Origin: Pseudomonas sp. CCC3.1
GTDB taxonomy: Bacteria; Pseudomonadota; Gammaproteobacteria; Pseudomonadales; Pseudomonadaceae
Direction of reading: 5' to 3'
Assembly (NCBI RefSeq): GCF_034347405.1
Contig: NZ_CP133778.1
Coordinates: forward strand, 620,001 to 684,000
Length of the DNA stretch: 64,000 nt
The notes under the pieces were generated by a model, which made no database searches, was not told the origin of the DNA, and was given only the letters and a program-made list of their open reading frames with translations. Of the stretch, positions 1 through 9,709 are shown in pieces. Positions within the stretch are counted from its first letter, which is position 1; every line of letters begins with the position of its first letter. A program made the position numbers and the translations under genes.

Positions 1-626
1 GCGGCCGCAAAGTCGGTCAGCGGCGATGGATCGTTGGGGCTAAAGCGATTGAGGTAGTTTTTCAACTCTTCGCTGTACAGCGGATTGAGCGGCAACAGCT
101 CTTTGATCGCATTGATCAGCGCCATGCCGTAAGCCTTCACCTCGTCGGTGGGCTGTTTAACTTCTTGCGGGTATTCGACCTCCACCAGATACGGTGGGCG
201 GTGATGTTTGAGCCACATGCTGATGCGCACACGGCTCAGGCCCTGTGCCACGAATTGCAATTTGCCGTTTTCTCGGCTGGCGTGATGCACTTTCACCAGC
301 GTGCCGTATTCCGGCAGGCTGTTGGTGTCGAAATGGCGTGGATCGTCAGTAGGCGTGTCGACAAAAAACAGCGCCAGCGAGTGATGAGGCGACTTGCTGA
401 CCAAGTCGAGGGTTTCGGCCCAAGGTTCTTCATTGACGATGACCGGCAACACTTGTGCCGGGAAGAACGGCCGATTATGAATCGGGATGATGTAAACCTT
501 GTCCGGCAGATTCTGCCCTGGCAGAGCCAATTCAGTCCCTCCAGCGTGTACGGTTGATTCGTTCTCGGTGGGCTCTACATCGGTGTACTCAGTCGTGTTG
601 TCGGTAAAATCTTGCTGGTCGCTCAT
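1..626 (-). CDS. Lon-family ATP-dependent protease, N-terminal part (runs off the left edge)
   Basis: The translated part (about 208 residues) is the LON substrate-binding domain of an AAA+ serine protease of the endopeptidase La family. It begins MSDQQDFTDN with an acidic, disordered head, followed by stretches such as IPIHNRPFFPAQVLPVIV, then the conserved ALINAIKELLPLNP helix. The AAA+ and Ser-Lys catalytic domains lie outside the window. The acidic head and the PFFPAQVLPVIV segment resemble the second Lon-like protease of Pseudomonas (AsrA in P. aeruginosa) more than housekeeping Lon; this assignment is from memory. The ATG at 624-626 is the only in-frame start near a heat-shock-type promoter. 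The role inferred is turnover of misfolded proteins under stress. Confidence 0.85.
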   Translation of the reverse strand, partial: MSDQQDFTDNTTEYTDVEPTENESTVHAGGTELALPGQNLPDKVYIIPIHNRPFFPAQVLPVIVNEEPWAETLDLVSKSPHHSLALFFVDTPTDDPRHFDTNSLPEYGTLVKVHHASRENGKLQFVAQGLSRVRISMWLKHHRPPYLVEVEYPQEVKQPTDEVKAYGMALINAIKELLPLNPLYSEELKNYLNRFSPNDPSPLTDFAA

Positions 627-656
627 GGGGCACCTGCGCAATGGGGTATGTGTCTT

Positions 657-684
657 AGATGGGGCACTGCGATAGAGGTTTCAA
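657..684 (-). promoter_or_regulatory. Sigma-32 (RpoH) type promoter for the Lon-family gene
   Basis: On the minus strand TTGAAA (679-684) is followed after 14 bp by CCCCATCT (657-664). This matches the RpoH consensus CTTGAAA - 11 to 16 bp - CCCCATNT almost exactly. It lies 31 bp upstream of the ATG at 626, so the leader would be short. It fits a stress-induced protease. Confidence 0.7.
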
Positions 685-887
685 TGGTGAAGTTTTGTTC
701 ACCGTGTAAATCAGCCAATGCCTACAGTAGGTCAATGCCCCGACTCTTTCCCGGCAGGCGATGACGCGCGGGATGTCTGTCAACAGTTAGCGCTTTGTCG
801 CCAACAACTTGACGGTAGACGGCCCGTATTTATTAGGCGATCTTCTACCGCGTGGCAACCGCGCTGAAAAACAATAAGGATTGAACG

Positions 888-909
888 GAAAGTCAGTTAT
901 TTGACTTTC
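888..909. promoter_or_regulatory. Inverted repeat upstream of the GGDEF/EAL gene
   Basis: Perfect 8-bp arms GAAAGTCA and TGACTTTC are separated by GTTATT, 78 bp before the ATG of the cyclic-di-GMP gene. It could be an operator or an RNA hairpin. The rest of the 627-987 gap holds the heat-shock promoter of the divergent gene; I see no other gene in it. Confidence 0.35.
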
Positions 910-987
910 ATCAGGATGCAGAGGGTGCATGAATGCCTCAGGGATTTTCAAAAAGGCTGGGTATCGTCAAAGGATTGAGGGCCCCCC

Positions 988-3330
988 ATGAAGCTGCGCA
1001 ATAGTTTTCAGGCCCATATCAGCGTGGTGGTGGCGCTGCTTCTGCTGGTGGTGATCGGTACGGTGTATTTGGCTGTGAAAGCGGCAACAGTGACAGCCGC
1101 CAGCGATCAGGCCGAAGAGCAACTGAACAACGGTGCCCGGGTGTTTGAGCGCTTTATTGACTTTCGCGGGCGTCGTATTCAGTACGGCCTTAATTGGTTA
1201 ACCAACGACGCGGATTTTCGCGAAGCTGCCGTAGACGGCCGCCCGCAGAAAATGGAACAAGCACTGGAGGCCTTTGAGCCGAGCCTTCGCGGCAGTGATG
1301 TGTTTGTCCTCGACATGCAAGACAAGATCATCATCAGTACCTTGAAGAGCTTGCCGCCCGGCATGCAGTTCCCCTACGCCAACGCCATGGGGCAGGCGCG
1401 GCGTGCCGCACAGACCATGATGATCGGTGTGCTCGACGGGCGCCCTTACATGATGGTCCAGGGCGTCGTACTGGCGCCCTTGCCTGTGATGCGGGTCGTC
1501 TCGGGCATGCCGATGAATGACGTGTTTGCCCACGAACTGCGAACCTTGAGCAACCTCGAAGTCTCATTTCTGGCAATAAAAGACGGCCAGTCCGGTGCCT
1601 TGGTCAGCACTCAGCCAGAGGCGATGGACGCCGGTATTGTTGCGTTTCTGCGTGACCATCCGCCGGGGCCCATGACCCACTTCAGTGAGTTCGGCGATCG
1701 GCGTTTCTTGGGCCTGTTGTTACAACTGGCCAACTCCGGCGATCCCGCCAACGGCCAGGTCTTGGCCTTGTTGCAAAGCCCTCTGGATAAAACCCTTCAG
1801 GCTTTTGCCTCGCTGGATCGCAAGTTCCTGTGGATCTCCCTCGTAGCCTTGCTGGCGTCTCTATTGGGTGCGCTGTGGTTGGCCCGCGAAGTATCCCGCC
1901 CCGTCAGTCTGCTGGCCGAAGCGGCGCAACGCATTGGCCGGGGCGACTATTCAACCCCGGTGCTGCTTAAGCGCCGCGATGAACTGGGTTTTCTGGCCCG
2001 CGCCTTCAACGTGATGCAAAACGGGATTGCCGAGCGTGAGCAGCAATTGGCGCACAACGCGCTGCACGACTCGCTCACGGGGTTGCCCAACCGCGCGCTG
2101 GTCATGGAACGTCTGGGCAGTGCCATCAGCGCCCGTCGCAGCGTGGTGTTGATCTATTTGGGCATCGAGAACTATCGCCTGATCAACGAAAGCTCTGGTC
2201 CGCAAGGTCTGGAACTGATCATGCGCGAGACCAGCCGTCTGTTGCTGGAAACGCTGCCGCAAAGCGCTACCGCCGCGCGCCTCAGTGGCAATGAATTTTT
2301 GCTCCTGCTGGAAAAAACTCAGGTTGATGCGGGAGTCGCGATGGCGGATCGCTTGTATGGATTATTGAGTCTGCCGTTCAGCATTGACGGGCACGACGTG
2401 CAGTTGGAAATTTGCATGGGGATCTCGGTGTACCCGACCCACGGCCAAACCGCCGACGACTTGATCGCCCGAGCAGCCATTGCGCGCAGTGATGCAGCGT
2501 CGTCGCCGGGTTACTTGCAGGTCTATCAGCAAGACCGCGACTTGGCGCACCAGCGTCAGATCCAGTTGATTCGCGGCTTGCGCCGCGCGGCGAGCGAAGG
2601 CGAATTGTTTATCCACTATCAACCCAAGCTAGACCTGCGTAATGGCCACGTGCGCCAGGCCGAAGCGTTACTGCGTTGGCAGCATCCGGAGTTTGGACTG
2701 GTATCACCGGCAGAATTTATCCCGTTGGCAGAACGCTCTGGCAGCATGAATTTGCTGACAGATTGGGTGATCGAGGAGGGTATTCGGCAGATAGCCGAGT
2801 GGAACCAGCGTGGCTTGCACCTGCAACTGTCGATCAACATTTCGGCTGCTGATTTGCGCGGCGATGACTTGGCGACAAAGGTTGCGGCGTTGCTGGCCCG
2901 CTATCAGGTATCGGCTCAGCAACTGATTTTTGAAATCACTGAAAGTGCTGTAATGCACGACCCCGAACACTCGCTCAACGTGCTTGAAGGGCTGCGTGAC
3001 GGCGGCATCAGCCTGTCGGTGGACGATTTTGGCACCGGCTACTCCTCGCTGGCGCACCTTAAACGGCTGCCGGTGCAAGAGCTGAAAATCGACCAATCCT
3101 TTATTCGTAACCTGGACGAAGCCAGTGAAGATGCAGTCATCGTGCGTTCGACCATCGAAATGAGCCACAACCTGGGCCTTAAAGTGGTGGCCGAAGGCGT
3201 GGAATACCAACACAGTCTCGACCTGCTCAAACGCTGGCACTGCGACACGGCGCAGGGTTACTTGATCAGCAGGCCGCTGGACGCAGTGGCATTCGAAGCC
3301 TGGGTTAACCAGTTGCGGGCGACGGCGTGA
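988..3330 (+). CDS. Membrane HAMP-GGDEF-EAL protein, probable cyclic-di-GMP phosphodiesterase
   Basis: This 780-residue inner-membrane protein has a first membrane segment at about residues 12-34, a periplasmic sensor region to about 275, a second membrane segment at about 280-300, a HAMP linker (about 300-350), a GGDEF domain (about 355-515) and an EAL domain (about 530-775). The GGDEF signature is degenerate (SGNEF at about 433), so cyclase activity is unlikely. The EAL domain keeps its metal and catalytic signatures: EALLRW at about 557, FEITES, DDFGTGYSS at about 679, KIDQSF and the late AEGVE. The likely activity is hydrolysis of c-di-GMP, possibly with GTP sensing by the degenerate GGDEF. 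The start has GAGGG just upstream. It stands alone, with no operon partner. Confidence 0.88.
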   Translation: MKLRNSFQAHISVVVALLLLVVIGTVYLAVKAATVTAASDQAEEQLNNGARVFERFIDFRGRRIQYGLNWLTNDADFREAAVDGRPQKMEQALEAFEPSLRGSDVFVLDMQDKIIISTLKSLPPGMQFPYANAMGQARRAAQTMMIGVLDGRPYMMVQGVVLAPLPVMRVVSGMPMNDVFAHELRTLSNLEVSFLAIKDGQSGALVSTQPEAMDAGIVAFLRDHPPGPMTHFSEFGDRRFLGLLLQLANSGDPANGQVLALLQSPLDKTLQAFASLDRKFLWISLVALLASLLGALWLAREVSRPVSLLAEAAQRIGRGDYSTPVLLKRRDELGFLARAFNVMQNGIAEREQQLAHNALHDSLTGLPNRALVMERLGSAISARRSVVLIYLGIENYRLINESSGPQGLELIMRETSRLLLETLPQSATAARLSGNEFLLLLEKTQVDAGVAMADRLYGLLSLPFSIDGHDVQLEICMGISVYPTHGQTADDLIARAAIARSDAASSPGYLQVYQQDRDLAHQRQIQLIRGLRRAASEGELFIHYQPKLDLRNGHVRQAEALLRWQHPEFGLVSPAEFIPLAERSGSMNLLTDWVIEEGIRQIAEWNQRGLHLQLSINISAADLRGDDLATKVAALLARYQVSAQQLIFEITESAVMHDPEHSLNVLEGLRDGGISLSVDDFGTGYSSLAHLKRLPVQELKIDQSFIRNLDEASEDAVIVRSTIEMSHNLGLKVVAEGVEYQHSLDLLKRWHCDTAQGYLISRPLDAVAFEAWVNQLRATA

Positions 3331-3347
3331 GCTAGAACGAATCCCCC

Positions 3348-3405
3348 GTAGGAGCGAGCTTGCTCGCGATCTTTTGATCTTTAAAACAAAAGCTCGCTCC
3401 CACAG
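3348..3405. repeat. REP palindrome
   Basis: Inverted arms GTAGGAGCGAGCTTG... and ...AGCTCGCTCCCAC flank an AT-rich centre with TTTTGATC. It lies in the 210-bp gap between the EAL gene and vgrG. It belongs to the same family as the copies at 14.8, 18.1, 54.8, 58.4 and 60.2 kb. The remaining gap, 3406-3540, should hold the vgrG promoter, but I cannot place it. Confidence 0.85.
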
Positions 3406-3540
3406 TTGGAAGTAAGACCCGTTTCTTCCGCAAGTTACGGACGTGTCCTACATCCACTCCCGAGCCCATCCTTTAGCGTTCACCCCTTTGTGTCGAGGCT
3501 GCTTCCTTTGAAGTAAGCCCGTACGTCAGAGGAGTCATGG

Positions 3541-5571
3541 ATGCCCGCAATTGCTCGCGACACTACGTTCAGTCTGACCCTCAATGCAGACGTTCACCCG
3601 GTCCAGGTGCTGGCATTCAGCGGTGACGAAGCGATCAGCAGCCCCTTCTCGTTTGACGTTGAACTGGTGTGTGATCGCGCTGATCTGGACCTCGAAGCGT
3701 TGCTGCACACCTCGGCCTTTCTGGGGTTTGATCGACAGGGCCATGGCGTCCACGGGCAGATCTATCGCATCGCTCAAAACAGCCCCGGCAAGCGCTTGAG
3801 TGTCTATCGTCTGACGCTGGTCCCGCGTTTGGCTTACCTTGAGCACCGCACTAATCATCGTATTTTTCAGAACAAGACCGTGCAGCAGATCATCGAAACC
3901 CTGCTCGAAGAGCACGGCATTCTCGGCACGATTTACGGCTTTACCCTGCAATCGACCTATACGCCGCGTGAATACTGCGTGCAGTACGGCGAATCAGACC
4001 TGCACTTCATCCAACGGCTGTGCTTTGAGGAGGGTATTCACTATCACTTCAAGCATTCGTCCGACGCCCATTACTTGCAGTTCGGTGATGGACAGGCGGC
4101 TTTCACTCCGCTGGCGCGGGCGACGCCCTTCGTGCAAAGCGGTGGCATGGTGGCCGAAGAAGCGGCAGTCGACCGCTTTGATCTGCGCCTGAAGACCTGG
4201 ACCAACAGTACCCTGCGTCGCGATTACGATTTCAAGACGGCCAGTCGCACGCTGCAAGCCGATAGCCGCGCCGACTCCAATCGGCGCCCGCTTGAGCATT
4301 ACACCTACCCCGGCCGCTTCAACAACGACGCACACGGCGAACGCCAAAGCCAGAGAAGCCTGGAGCAGCATCAGAGCGATGACAGTCAGGCCAGCGGCCA
4401 CAGTGATCAGCCGAGCTTGAGCAGCGGCCATTTTTTAACCCTGAGTGAGCACCCCTACAGCGACTGGAATGCGCCGTGGTTGTTGACTCACGTCCATCAC
4501 GAAGGCAAGCAGCCGCAGGTGCTGGAAGAACAGGGCGGTCAATCGCAGATCGAGCATTCACTGGACTTTGCCCAGGGCTACCGCAACCGCTTTCTTGCCA
4601 CTCCCGAGAACGTGACCTACCGCTCGGCTGTCGTTTTCGACAAGCCGCGCCTCCATGGCAACCAGACGGCTCGGGTTACCGGGCCAGTTGATCAGGAAAT
4701 CCACTGCGATCAGTTCGGCAGAATCAAAGTCAGCTTTCATTGGGATCGCAGCGGGGCGGACGACGACAGCAGCAGTTGCTGGCTGCGTGTCGCCTCCAGT
4801 TGGGCAGGTGACAGCTACGGCGCGGTGACCATCCCCCGAGTGGGGATGGAAGTATTGGTCAGCTACCTCGAAGGAGACGTCGACCAGCCGCTGGTGTCGG
4901 GCTGCCTGGTGTCGAGCATGACCCCGAGCGCACTCAAGTTGCCGGCCGAGAAAACCCAAAGCGTCTTTCGCAGTCGCAGCACACCGGGCGGTGGCGGCTA
5001 CAACGAGTTGCGCATCGAAGACCGCACAGGTCAGGAAAAAATCTACCTGCACGCCCAGCGCGACATGGCGCAACACATCGAAAACGACAGCCACGTGCAG
5101 GTCGACGGCAAGCGTGAAGAGACCATCGTTGGCAACAACGTAGTGGCGCTTGGGGCAGAAGACCAGCAGACCATCAGTGGCGACCGCAAGGTTGAAATCC
5201 AGAGCAATGACTTCACTACCGTCGCCATGACCAGCCACACCCGCGTCGGTCTGGTGATGGCGATTGAAGCCGGGGTGCACGCGCACATCAAAGCCGGGGC
5301 CACGCTGGTGGTGAACGGCGGCGCGAGCATGACCCTGATGGCGGGTGGGCAACACCTGATGCTGACCCCGCTCGGCATTTACAGCAGCTCACCGATCCTG
5401 CCCGGCGGCGTGCCGATACCGGGCTTGCCTGCGTTGTTGGCGGTGCCGGACGGGGTCGAGGTGATGACGGCGGTGGCACTGGTTGACCAGGCACGTGTAT
5501 TCGAATTATCCGCCGATGAGGTGGAGCCCGTGTGCTTGACCTGTCAGGCCCTCAAAGAAGGTCAAGCATGA
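3541..5571 (+). CDS. vgrG: VgrG, type VI secretion spike protein
   Basis: This 676-residue protein is of the VgrG/Rhs-VgrG family, the trimeric tip of the T6SS tail. The gp27-like region covers about residues 1-375. The gp5 OB-fold begins near 381 with GPVDQEIHCDQFGRIKVSF and continues through WLRVASSWAG and GYNELRIED, followed by the beta-helix (about 500-640). There is no large enzymatic extension; the short tail carries ILPGGVPIPGLP and a CLTC pair, suggesting a cargo-docking end. The start at 3541 is supported by AGAGGAG six bases upstream. It overlaps the next gene at ATGA. No core T6SS genes are nearby, so this is an orphan vgrG effector island whose apparatus must be encoded elsewhere. 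Confidence 0.95.
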   Translation: MPAIARDTTFSLTLNADVHPVQVLAFSGDEAISSPFSFDVELVCDRADLDLEALLHTSAFLGFDRQGHGVHGQIYRIAQNSPGKRLSVYRLTLVPRLAYLEHRTNHRIFQNKTVQQIIETLLEEHGILGTIYGFTLQSTYTPREYCVQYGESDLHFIQRLCFEEGIHYHFKHSSDAHYLQFGDGQAAFTPLARATPFVQSGGMVAEEAAVDRFDLRLKTWTNSTLRRDYDFKTASRTLQADSRADSNRRPLEHYTYPGRFNNDAHGERQSQRSLEQHQSDDSQASGHSDQPSLSSGHFLTLSEHPYSDWNAPWLLTHVHHEGKQPQVLEEQGGQSQIEHSLDFAQGYRNRFLATPENVTYRSAVVFDKPRLHGNQTARVTGPVDQEIHCDQFGRIKVSFHWDRSGADDDSSSCWLRVASSWAGDSYGAVTIPRVGMEVLVSYLEGDVDQPLVSGCLVSSMTPSALKLPAEKTQSVFRSRSTPGGGGYNELRIEDRTGQEKIYLHAQRDMAQHIENDSHVQVDGKREETIVGNNVVALGAEDQQTISGDRKVEIQSNDFTTVAMTSHTRVGLVMAIEAGVHAHIKAGATLVVNGGASMTLMAGGQHLMLTPLGIYSSSPILPGGVPIPGLPALLAVPDGVEVMTAVALVDQARVFELSADEVEPVCLTCQALKEGQA

Positions 5572-6404
5572 CGCGCGCCTACCTGTTGCTCGATAGCAAC
5601 CAGATTCCAGATCTCCATGTACGCCTGTTTCAGATGGCGCCAAAAGCCGCCCCCCAGGCCCTGTACTTGACCACCCGTTACGCCGACTTGGCGAACATTG
5701 GCCCGCTGCTGGTCGCGGTAGAACCCAACACTGCACTGGCTAATACCTTTGCCGAAGAGTGGCAAACCCGCGCAGGCATCTGGTTGGAGTCAGAGGCCAA
5801 TGAAAGCGACCTGATCGCCCATTTGCGCAGCCTGGTGCATGTGCAACTTGAAGGCGGCGTCAGCGCATTTTTCCGGTTCTACGACCCTCGAATTACCCGC
5901 TTATGGCTGGGCGATTTGCCTGACGCTGAGCGAGACCGGCTGATGGGGCCGGTGCGCTTAATTCGGTTGGCCAATGGACTTTTTATCCGTCAGGAAAATC
6001 CTGATCAGCCGAGCGGCCAATACGCGGCAACGCCTTGGCTGAGCTTAAGCACGCAGCAACTTGAGCATCTGTGCCAAGGCAAACGGAGCCAATTTACCCA
6101 ACGAATGATTGATCACTGCCAGCGCTATTTCCCTCAGTGCCTGCAAGGGCTCGACCCACAAGCCCAGCAGCAATGGGCACAAGACTGTCAGCGTAATGCC
6201 GCGCGCCAAGGCTACAGCGCAGAGGATGAAGTGATGTGTTGGATCGGCGTGTATGCGTATTTCGGTGAGACGTTTCCAGATGTCCCGGGCCATGAGGTCT
6301 ATCGCCAAGTACTGGCCGCACGCAACGTGACACCGCAACAGCGGCTTGATCATTTACAGGATGAGTTAACACGCCAACTTATGACTGGGGAGGTGACTGC
6401 ATGA
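5568..6404 (+). CDS. DUF4123 T6SS effector adaptor (Tap/Tec type)
   Basis: The 278-residue protein begins MTRAYLLLDSNQ and has the DUF4123 pattern: an N-terminal YLLLD strand, VAVEPNTAL, an SLVHVQ segment, FRFYDPR (the diagnostic FYDPRV-like motif) and a C-terminal helical part. DUF4123 proteins are chaperone-adaptors that load a particular effector onto its cognate VgrG. Its position, sandwiched between vgrG and a large toxin with ATGA overlaps on both sides, is the classic arrangement. The ATG at 5568 is chosen over an upstream in-frame start because it has GAAGG nearby and forms the overlap with the vgrG stop. Confidence 0.88.
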   Translation: MTRAYLLLDSNQIPDLHVRLFQMAPKAAPQALYLTTRYADLANIGPLLVAVEPNTALANTFAEEWQTRAGIWLESEANESDLIAHLRSLVHVQLEGGVSAFFRFYDPRITRLWLGDLPDAERDRLMGPVRLIRLANGLFIRQENPDQPSGQYAATPWLSLSTQQLEHLCQGKRSQFTQRMIDHCQRYFPQCLQGLDPQAQQQWAQDCQRNAARQGYSAEDEVMCWIGVYAYFGETFPDVPGHEVYRQVLAARNVTPQQRLDHLQDELTRQLMTGEVTA

Positions 6405-9400
6405 GTGTCGATAAACGTCTGGCCGCAGTGGTCAATTTGGCTGAAGCCACGCGAGCGGCCAAGGCCCGCCCGCATACCGACATCAACAGCACCGTTCGCC
6501 AATGTCAGGCCAGCCCACCCCACATCTTCGTGGTTCCGGTGCGTTACGCCCTCAGCGAAGCGCCCGCCAGCCACCCGGCCTTCCAGCCCGGCGTAGAAAC
6601 CCAAAGCCACCCGATGGCAGCACGTCTTCTGCGCACGGGCTTTCTCTATGTGTGGCAAGGCGACGGCCCGCTTCAGCGCTATGCGATGGCTGAAAACAAC
6701 CTGCTGCGCAGTCAAGAACTGGATGGCGATGACACCGTCATCAACGTCGGCACCCAGAGTGGTATAGCGCTGGATAAGCATCAGGAAGCCTGGATGCTCT
6801 ACAGCGAAATCCCGCTGAACTCGACCTCTTGCGAACAACTCAGCGAACCCGAAAATCGCACCCAGCGCATGCGCCGCCTGGACCTGCGGCAAGTCGCGAA
6901 CACCCTGCAAGCCCCGCATTGCGTGCCGTTGGGCGAAGCCAAGCAGGTGATGGGTGAGTTGATCCCGAGCACCTATGACTTGGCGTTGGCGATCGATTAC
7001 CAGCGCAATCAGCCCACACTGCAAAAGCGTGCGGATGAATTGGGCAATGAGGCGATTAAAGACCCAACGCCCAACACGATCAAAGCCTATACCGACACCC
7101 AGCACTGGCTCAGTGAGCGAGCGAAAGTGGCTGCGCAGTACCCGCCGGTTCCCGATGACGTCCCTGCGCCGGGCGAGTGGAGCGCCGTGTCATGGGCGCC
7201 GACCACGACCCAAAGCCTGATGGAAACCGTCCACAGCCAATCACGCGGTTTGTACACCGTACTGGTGTGTTTGGATGACGATCTCGGCGTATTGCGCGAC
7301 ATCAACCACGAACAAGAACTGATCGAATCTCGGCATGAAAAATGGCAAGCCGATAACAACTTACGGCTGAGTATTGGCGGGTTTGTTCGTAGTTTGATTA
7401 CAGAAGATCCCGACGAAGTCATCGGGATGTTGATTTACCGCTACCGCGAGCAGGACATTGAACTGACGCGTGAGCAGGCGCAAATGCTGCTGGATACTCG
7501 TAAACGGCTTGAAGCATTGGCCCGCGATCGTTACGCCGCCAATGTTGCTCATGGCTCTCCGTTTACCAAACAGCAAGCAGACACACGGCTACACGAGATT
7601 CATCTGCGCGAACAAGCCGCTGTGGCGCCGATCCGTGGATTTATCCCGCTGAAGTTTCATGACCAGATTATGGAAATGGTGCTCGAGTACCAGGTTAGTA
7701 AACTCAGTAACAAAGACAATACTCATACCAGCGATAAAGTTGAGCAATACATCGACTTGCCTGCCATGAATCATTGGCTCGACCAAACCGCCCCGAAGCA
7801 TTTTTCTCACCTGCAACAACGACACGAAGCCCTCTACGCTGATCGTGGCGTGTACTTGCTGCGACATCACAGCGGCACGTGGTTTGTGGATTACCACGAC
7901 AGCGAACACCGCCAATGGCTGGATGAACTGGTCTTGGCTTGTCTTAGCGCCCAATGTTTACGCAATGTTGGGGCCGAGCAATATGCAGAGTACGTGCGCA
8001 GTGCGGATGACGGCGCGTTGCGGCAATTGTTTTACGGCTGGAGCCCCACACTTGAGGGGGCGGTCAATACCAGCAGCCGTGCGACTGAATTGATGGCAGC
8101 GTTGGAAATTGAAAATCAGGCCAATGCGATAGCCGCAATGAGTAAGGTGCTGGGGCCGCAGGGTCTCAACATTCTGTCTGGGCTCAGTGCTATGGCGGGC
8201 AACACCTATAGCCTTTGGAACACCCTCGTAAAACGCCTGAGCGCATCATTGTTGTTGCTCAGCAGCAAAACGGGAGAACCGCTGAAAGGGCCGTGGCTTG
8301 CCATGATGTCCGCCACCCGAGCGGCTCACCAAATTGGTCTGCGGTTAATGAGCCAAGGAAAATATCAGGTGTTGCAGCAATTCGGCAAAGCCGCGGAAGA
8401 CCTTAGCCAATGGGTTAACACCACGGGTAAAGCCATCGGCCTTGGTCATGTTTCAAAAATTGTCGACTCTGTGGCAGTTAAAAACAGTGGTGGTTTGATC
8501 GCTTTGACAGCGTTGCTGCTCAATAGTTGGAATGCCAGTAATTATTTGGGGCAGGCGGGTGCGTTGGAAGGGATGGATCAGCAGCGTATCAACGATACTT
8601 GGTCAGCGACGCTTTATGCCGGGGCGGCATTGGTGGCGGTGATTGATAGTCAGGTGAGTAGGACTGCTCGGTTTTCGATGGGATTAGCTGTAGCACCTTT
8701 GCGCACACTGTTAGGAGGGGTTATTGGAGGGCTTTCTGGTGTGGCTGCAATCTATGAGATTAAGTCTCTCCAACTACAACTTGAAAACGCACAAGGCTCT
8801 ATCGATCCTTGGCTGCAGATGCGTAGAAATGTAGTCGGTGGTCAAATTGCTACTTTTGGGGCTGTAACACTCAATGGAGTGATTTTCACTTTGAGAGCTC
8901 TCAGCGGAAATCTCAGTGCTGCAATGGCGCTTTCACGGTTTCTATTTTGGATGGGGCCACTGAATTTCCTGATTGCGGTACTGGGTGTGCTCTATCTGAT
9001 TGCTTGGTATTTTCAGCAAAAACCTATGCAGATTTTTCTAAATGATTGCTGCTGGTCAAAGTCTCGTGCCCGCGACCTGACCCCCATAGCATTCGATGCC
9101 CAGCAAGACGAACTTAATCGTTTATACGGCATTCTTTACACCCCTAGAGTCAGCTTCGAATCCGCCGAACCAAAAAGTGTAATGAATGCATTGCAATCAG
9201 GCGTAATTAAAAGTGCGATCAAAACACTCACCATAGACCTGCCAGGGGCGGAGCCCAGTAATGTTTATCTAGACATCACCATGATTGGTAACCCGCTGGA
9301 TACTCTGGCGATGCGCGAACGGATAAAAAGTGGTGAGGGGAAATACGCTCGTGAAGAGCCTATGCAAGATATTGGCGACTGTTGGATACACCACAGTCGG

Positions 9401-9709
9401 TGTGAGTGGATTCCGCATACCCAAGGCCAAGGTTTACGATTGAGTGGCCCATTCAACACGGTGCCTAACTTATTCGCTTCGCAACCCACTACAGTCTCTT
9501 TGCGCTTGCGATACCACACTCCATTGACCTCAATGCTAGGCGCCCTCAACTTTGTGGGGGGAGAGCGAGGTGTTGCGTTTACATTGAGTGCAGCCACGGG
9601 AGTGATCGCCTTGCGTAATGACCCAACACCTGAATTGGACACTACAAGGCGTTACACACTTGGCGGTCAACAAGTTTCAGTTTTCTTGCAGCCAGGTATA
9701 AAACGATGA
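6401..9709 (+). CDS. VasX-like / BTH_I2691-family T6SS membrane effector
   Basis: This 1102-residue protein appears to be the cargo of the preceding VgrG and DUF4123 adaptor. The N-terminal third resembles the VasX N-terminal region (VVPVRYALSEAP near residue 45, then RLLRTGFLYVWQ), which is common to T6SS effectors that use DUF4123 adaptors. A long charged, helical middle follows. The C-terminal half has several hydrophobic stretches, near residues 587-610, 697-710, 736-750, 760-790, 812-835 and 845-870, as expected for a colicin-like pore former acting on the target inner membrane. A small soluble domain of about 190 residues ends the protein. The last third is AT-richer than the N-terminus. 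Pore formation is inferred from family and topology; no enzyme motif was seen. Confidence 0.8.
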   Translation: MSVDKRLAAVVNLAEATRAAKARPHTDINSTVRQCQASPPHIFVVPVRYALSEAPASHPAFQPGVETQSHPMAARLLRTGFLYVWQGDGPLQRYAMAENNLLRSQELDGDDTVINVGTQSGIALDKHQEAWMLYSEIPLNSTSCEQLSEPENRTQRMRRLDLRQVANTLQAPHCVPLGEAKQVMGELIPSTYDLALAIDYQRNQPTLQKRADELGNEAIKDPTPNTIKAYTDTQHWLSERAKVAAQYPPVPDDVPAPGEWSAVSWAPTTTQSLMETVHSQSRGLYTVLVCLDDDLGVLRDINHEQELIESRHEKWQADNNLRLSIGGFVRSLITEDPDEVIGMLIYRYREQDIELTREQAQMLLDTRKRLEALARDRYAANVAHGSPFTKQQADTRLHEIHLREQAAVAPIRGFIPLKFHDQIMEMVLEYQVSKLSNKDNTHTSDKVEQYIDLPAMNHWLDQTAPKHFSHLQQRHEALYADRGVYLLRHHSGTWFVDYHDSEHRQWLDELVLACLSAQCLRNVGAEQYAEYVRSADDGALRQLFYGWSPTLEGAVNTSSRATELMAALEIENQANAIAAMSKVLGPQGLNILSGLSAMAGNTYSLWNTLVKRLSASLLLLSSKTGEPLKGPWLAMMSATRAAHQIGLRLMSQGKYQVLQQFGKAAEDLSQWVNTTGKAIGLGHVSKIVDSVAVKNSGGLIALTALLLNSWNASNYLGQAGALEGMDQQRINDTWSATLYAGAALVAVIDSQVSRTARFSMGLAVAPLRTLLGGVIGGLSGVAAIYEIKSLQLQLENAQGSIDPWLQMRRNVVGGQIATFGAVTLNGVIFTLRALSGNLSAAMALSRFLFWMGPLNFLIAVLGVLYLIAWYFQQKPMQIFLNDCCWSKSRARDLTPIAFDAQQDELNRLYGILYTPRVSFESAEPKSVMNALQSGVIKSAIKTLTIDLPGAEPSNVYLDITMIGNPLDTLAMRERIKSGEGKYAREEPMQDIGDCWIHHSRCEWIPHTQGQGLRLSGPFNTVPNLFASQPTTVSLRLRYHTPLTSMLGALNFVGGERGVAFTLSAATGVIALRNDPTPELDTTRRYTLGGQQVSVFLQPGIKR

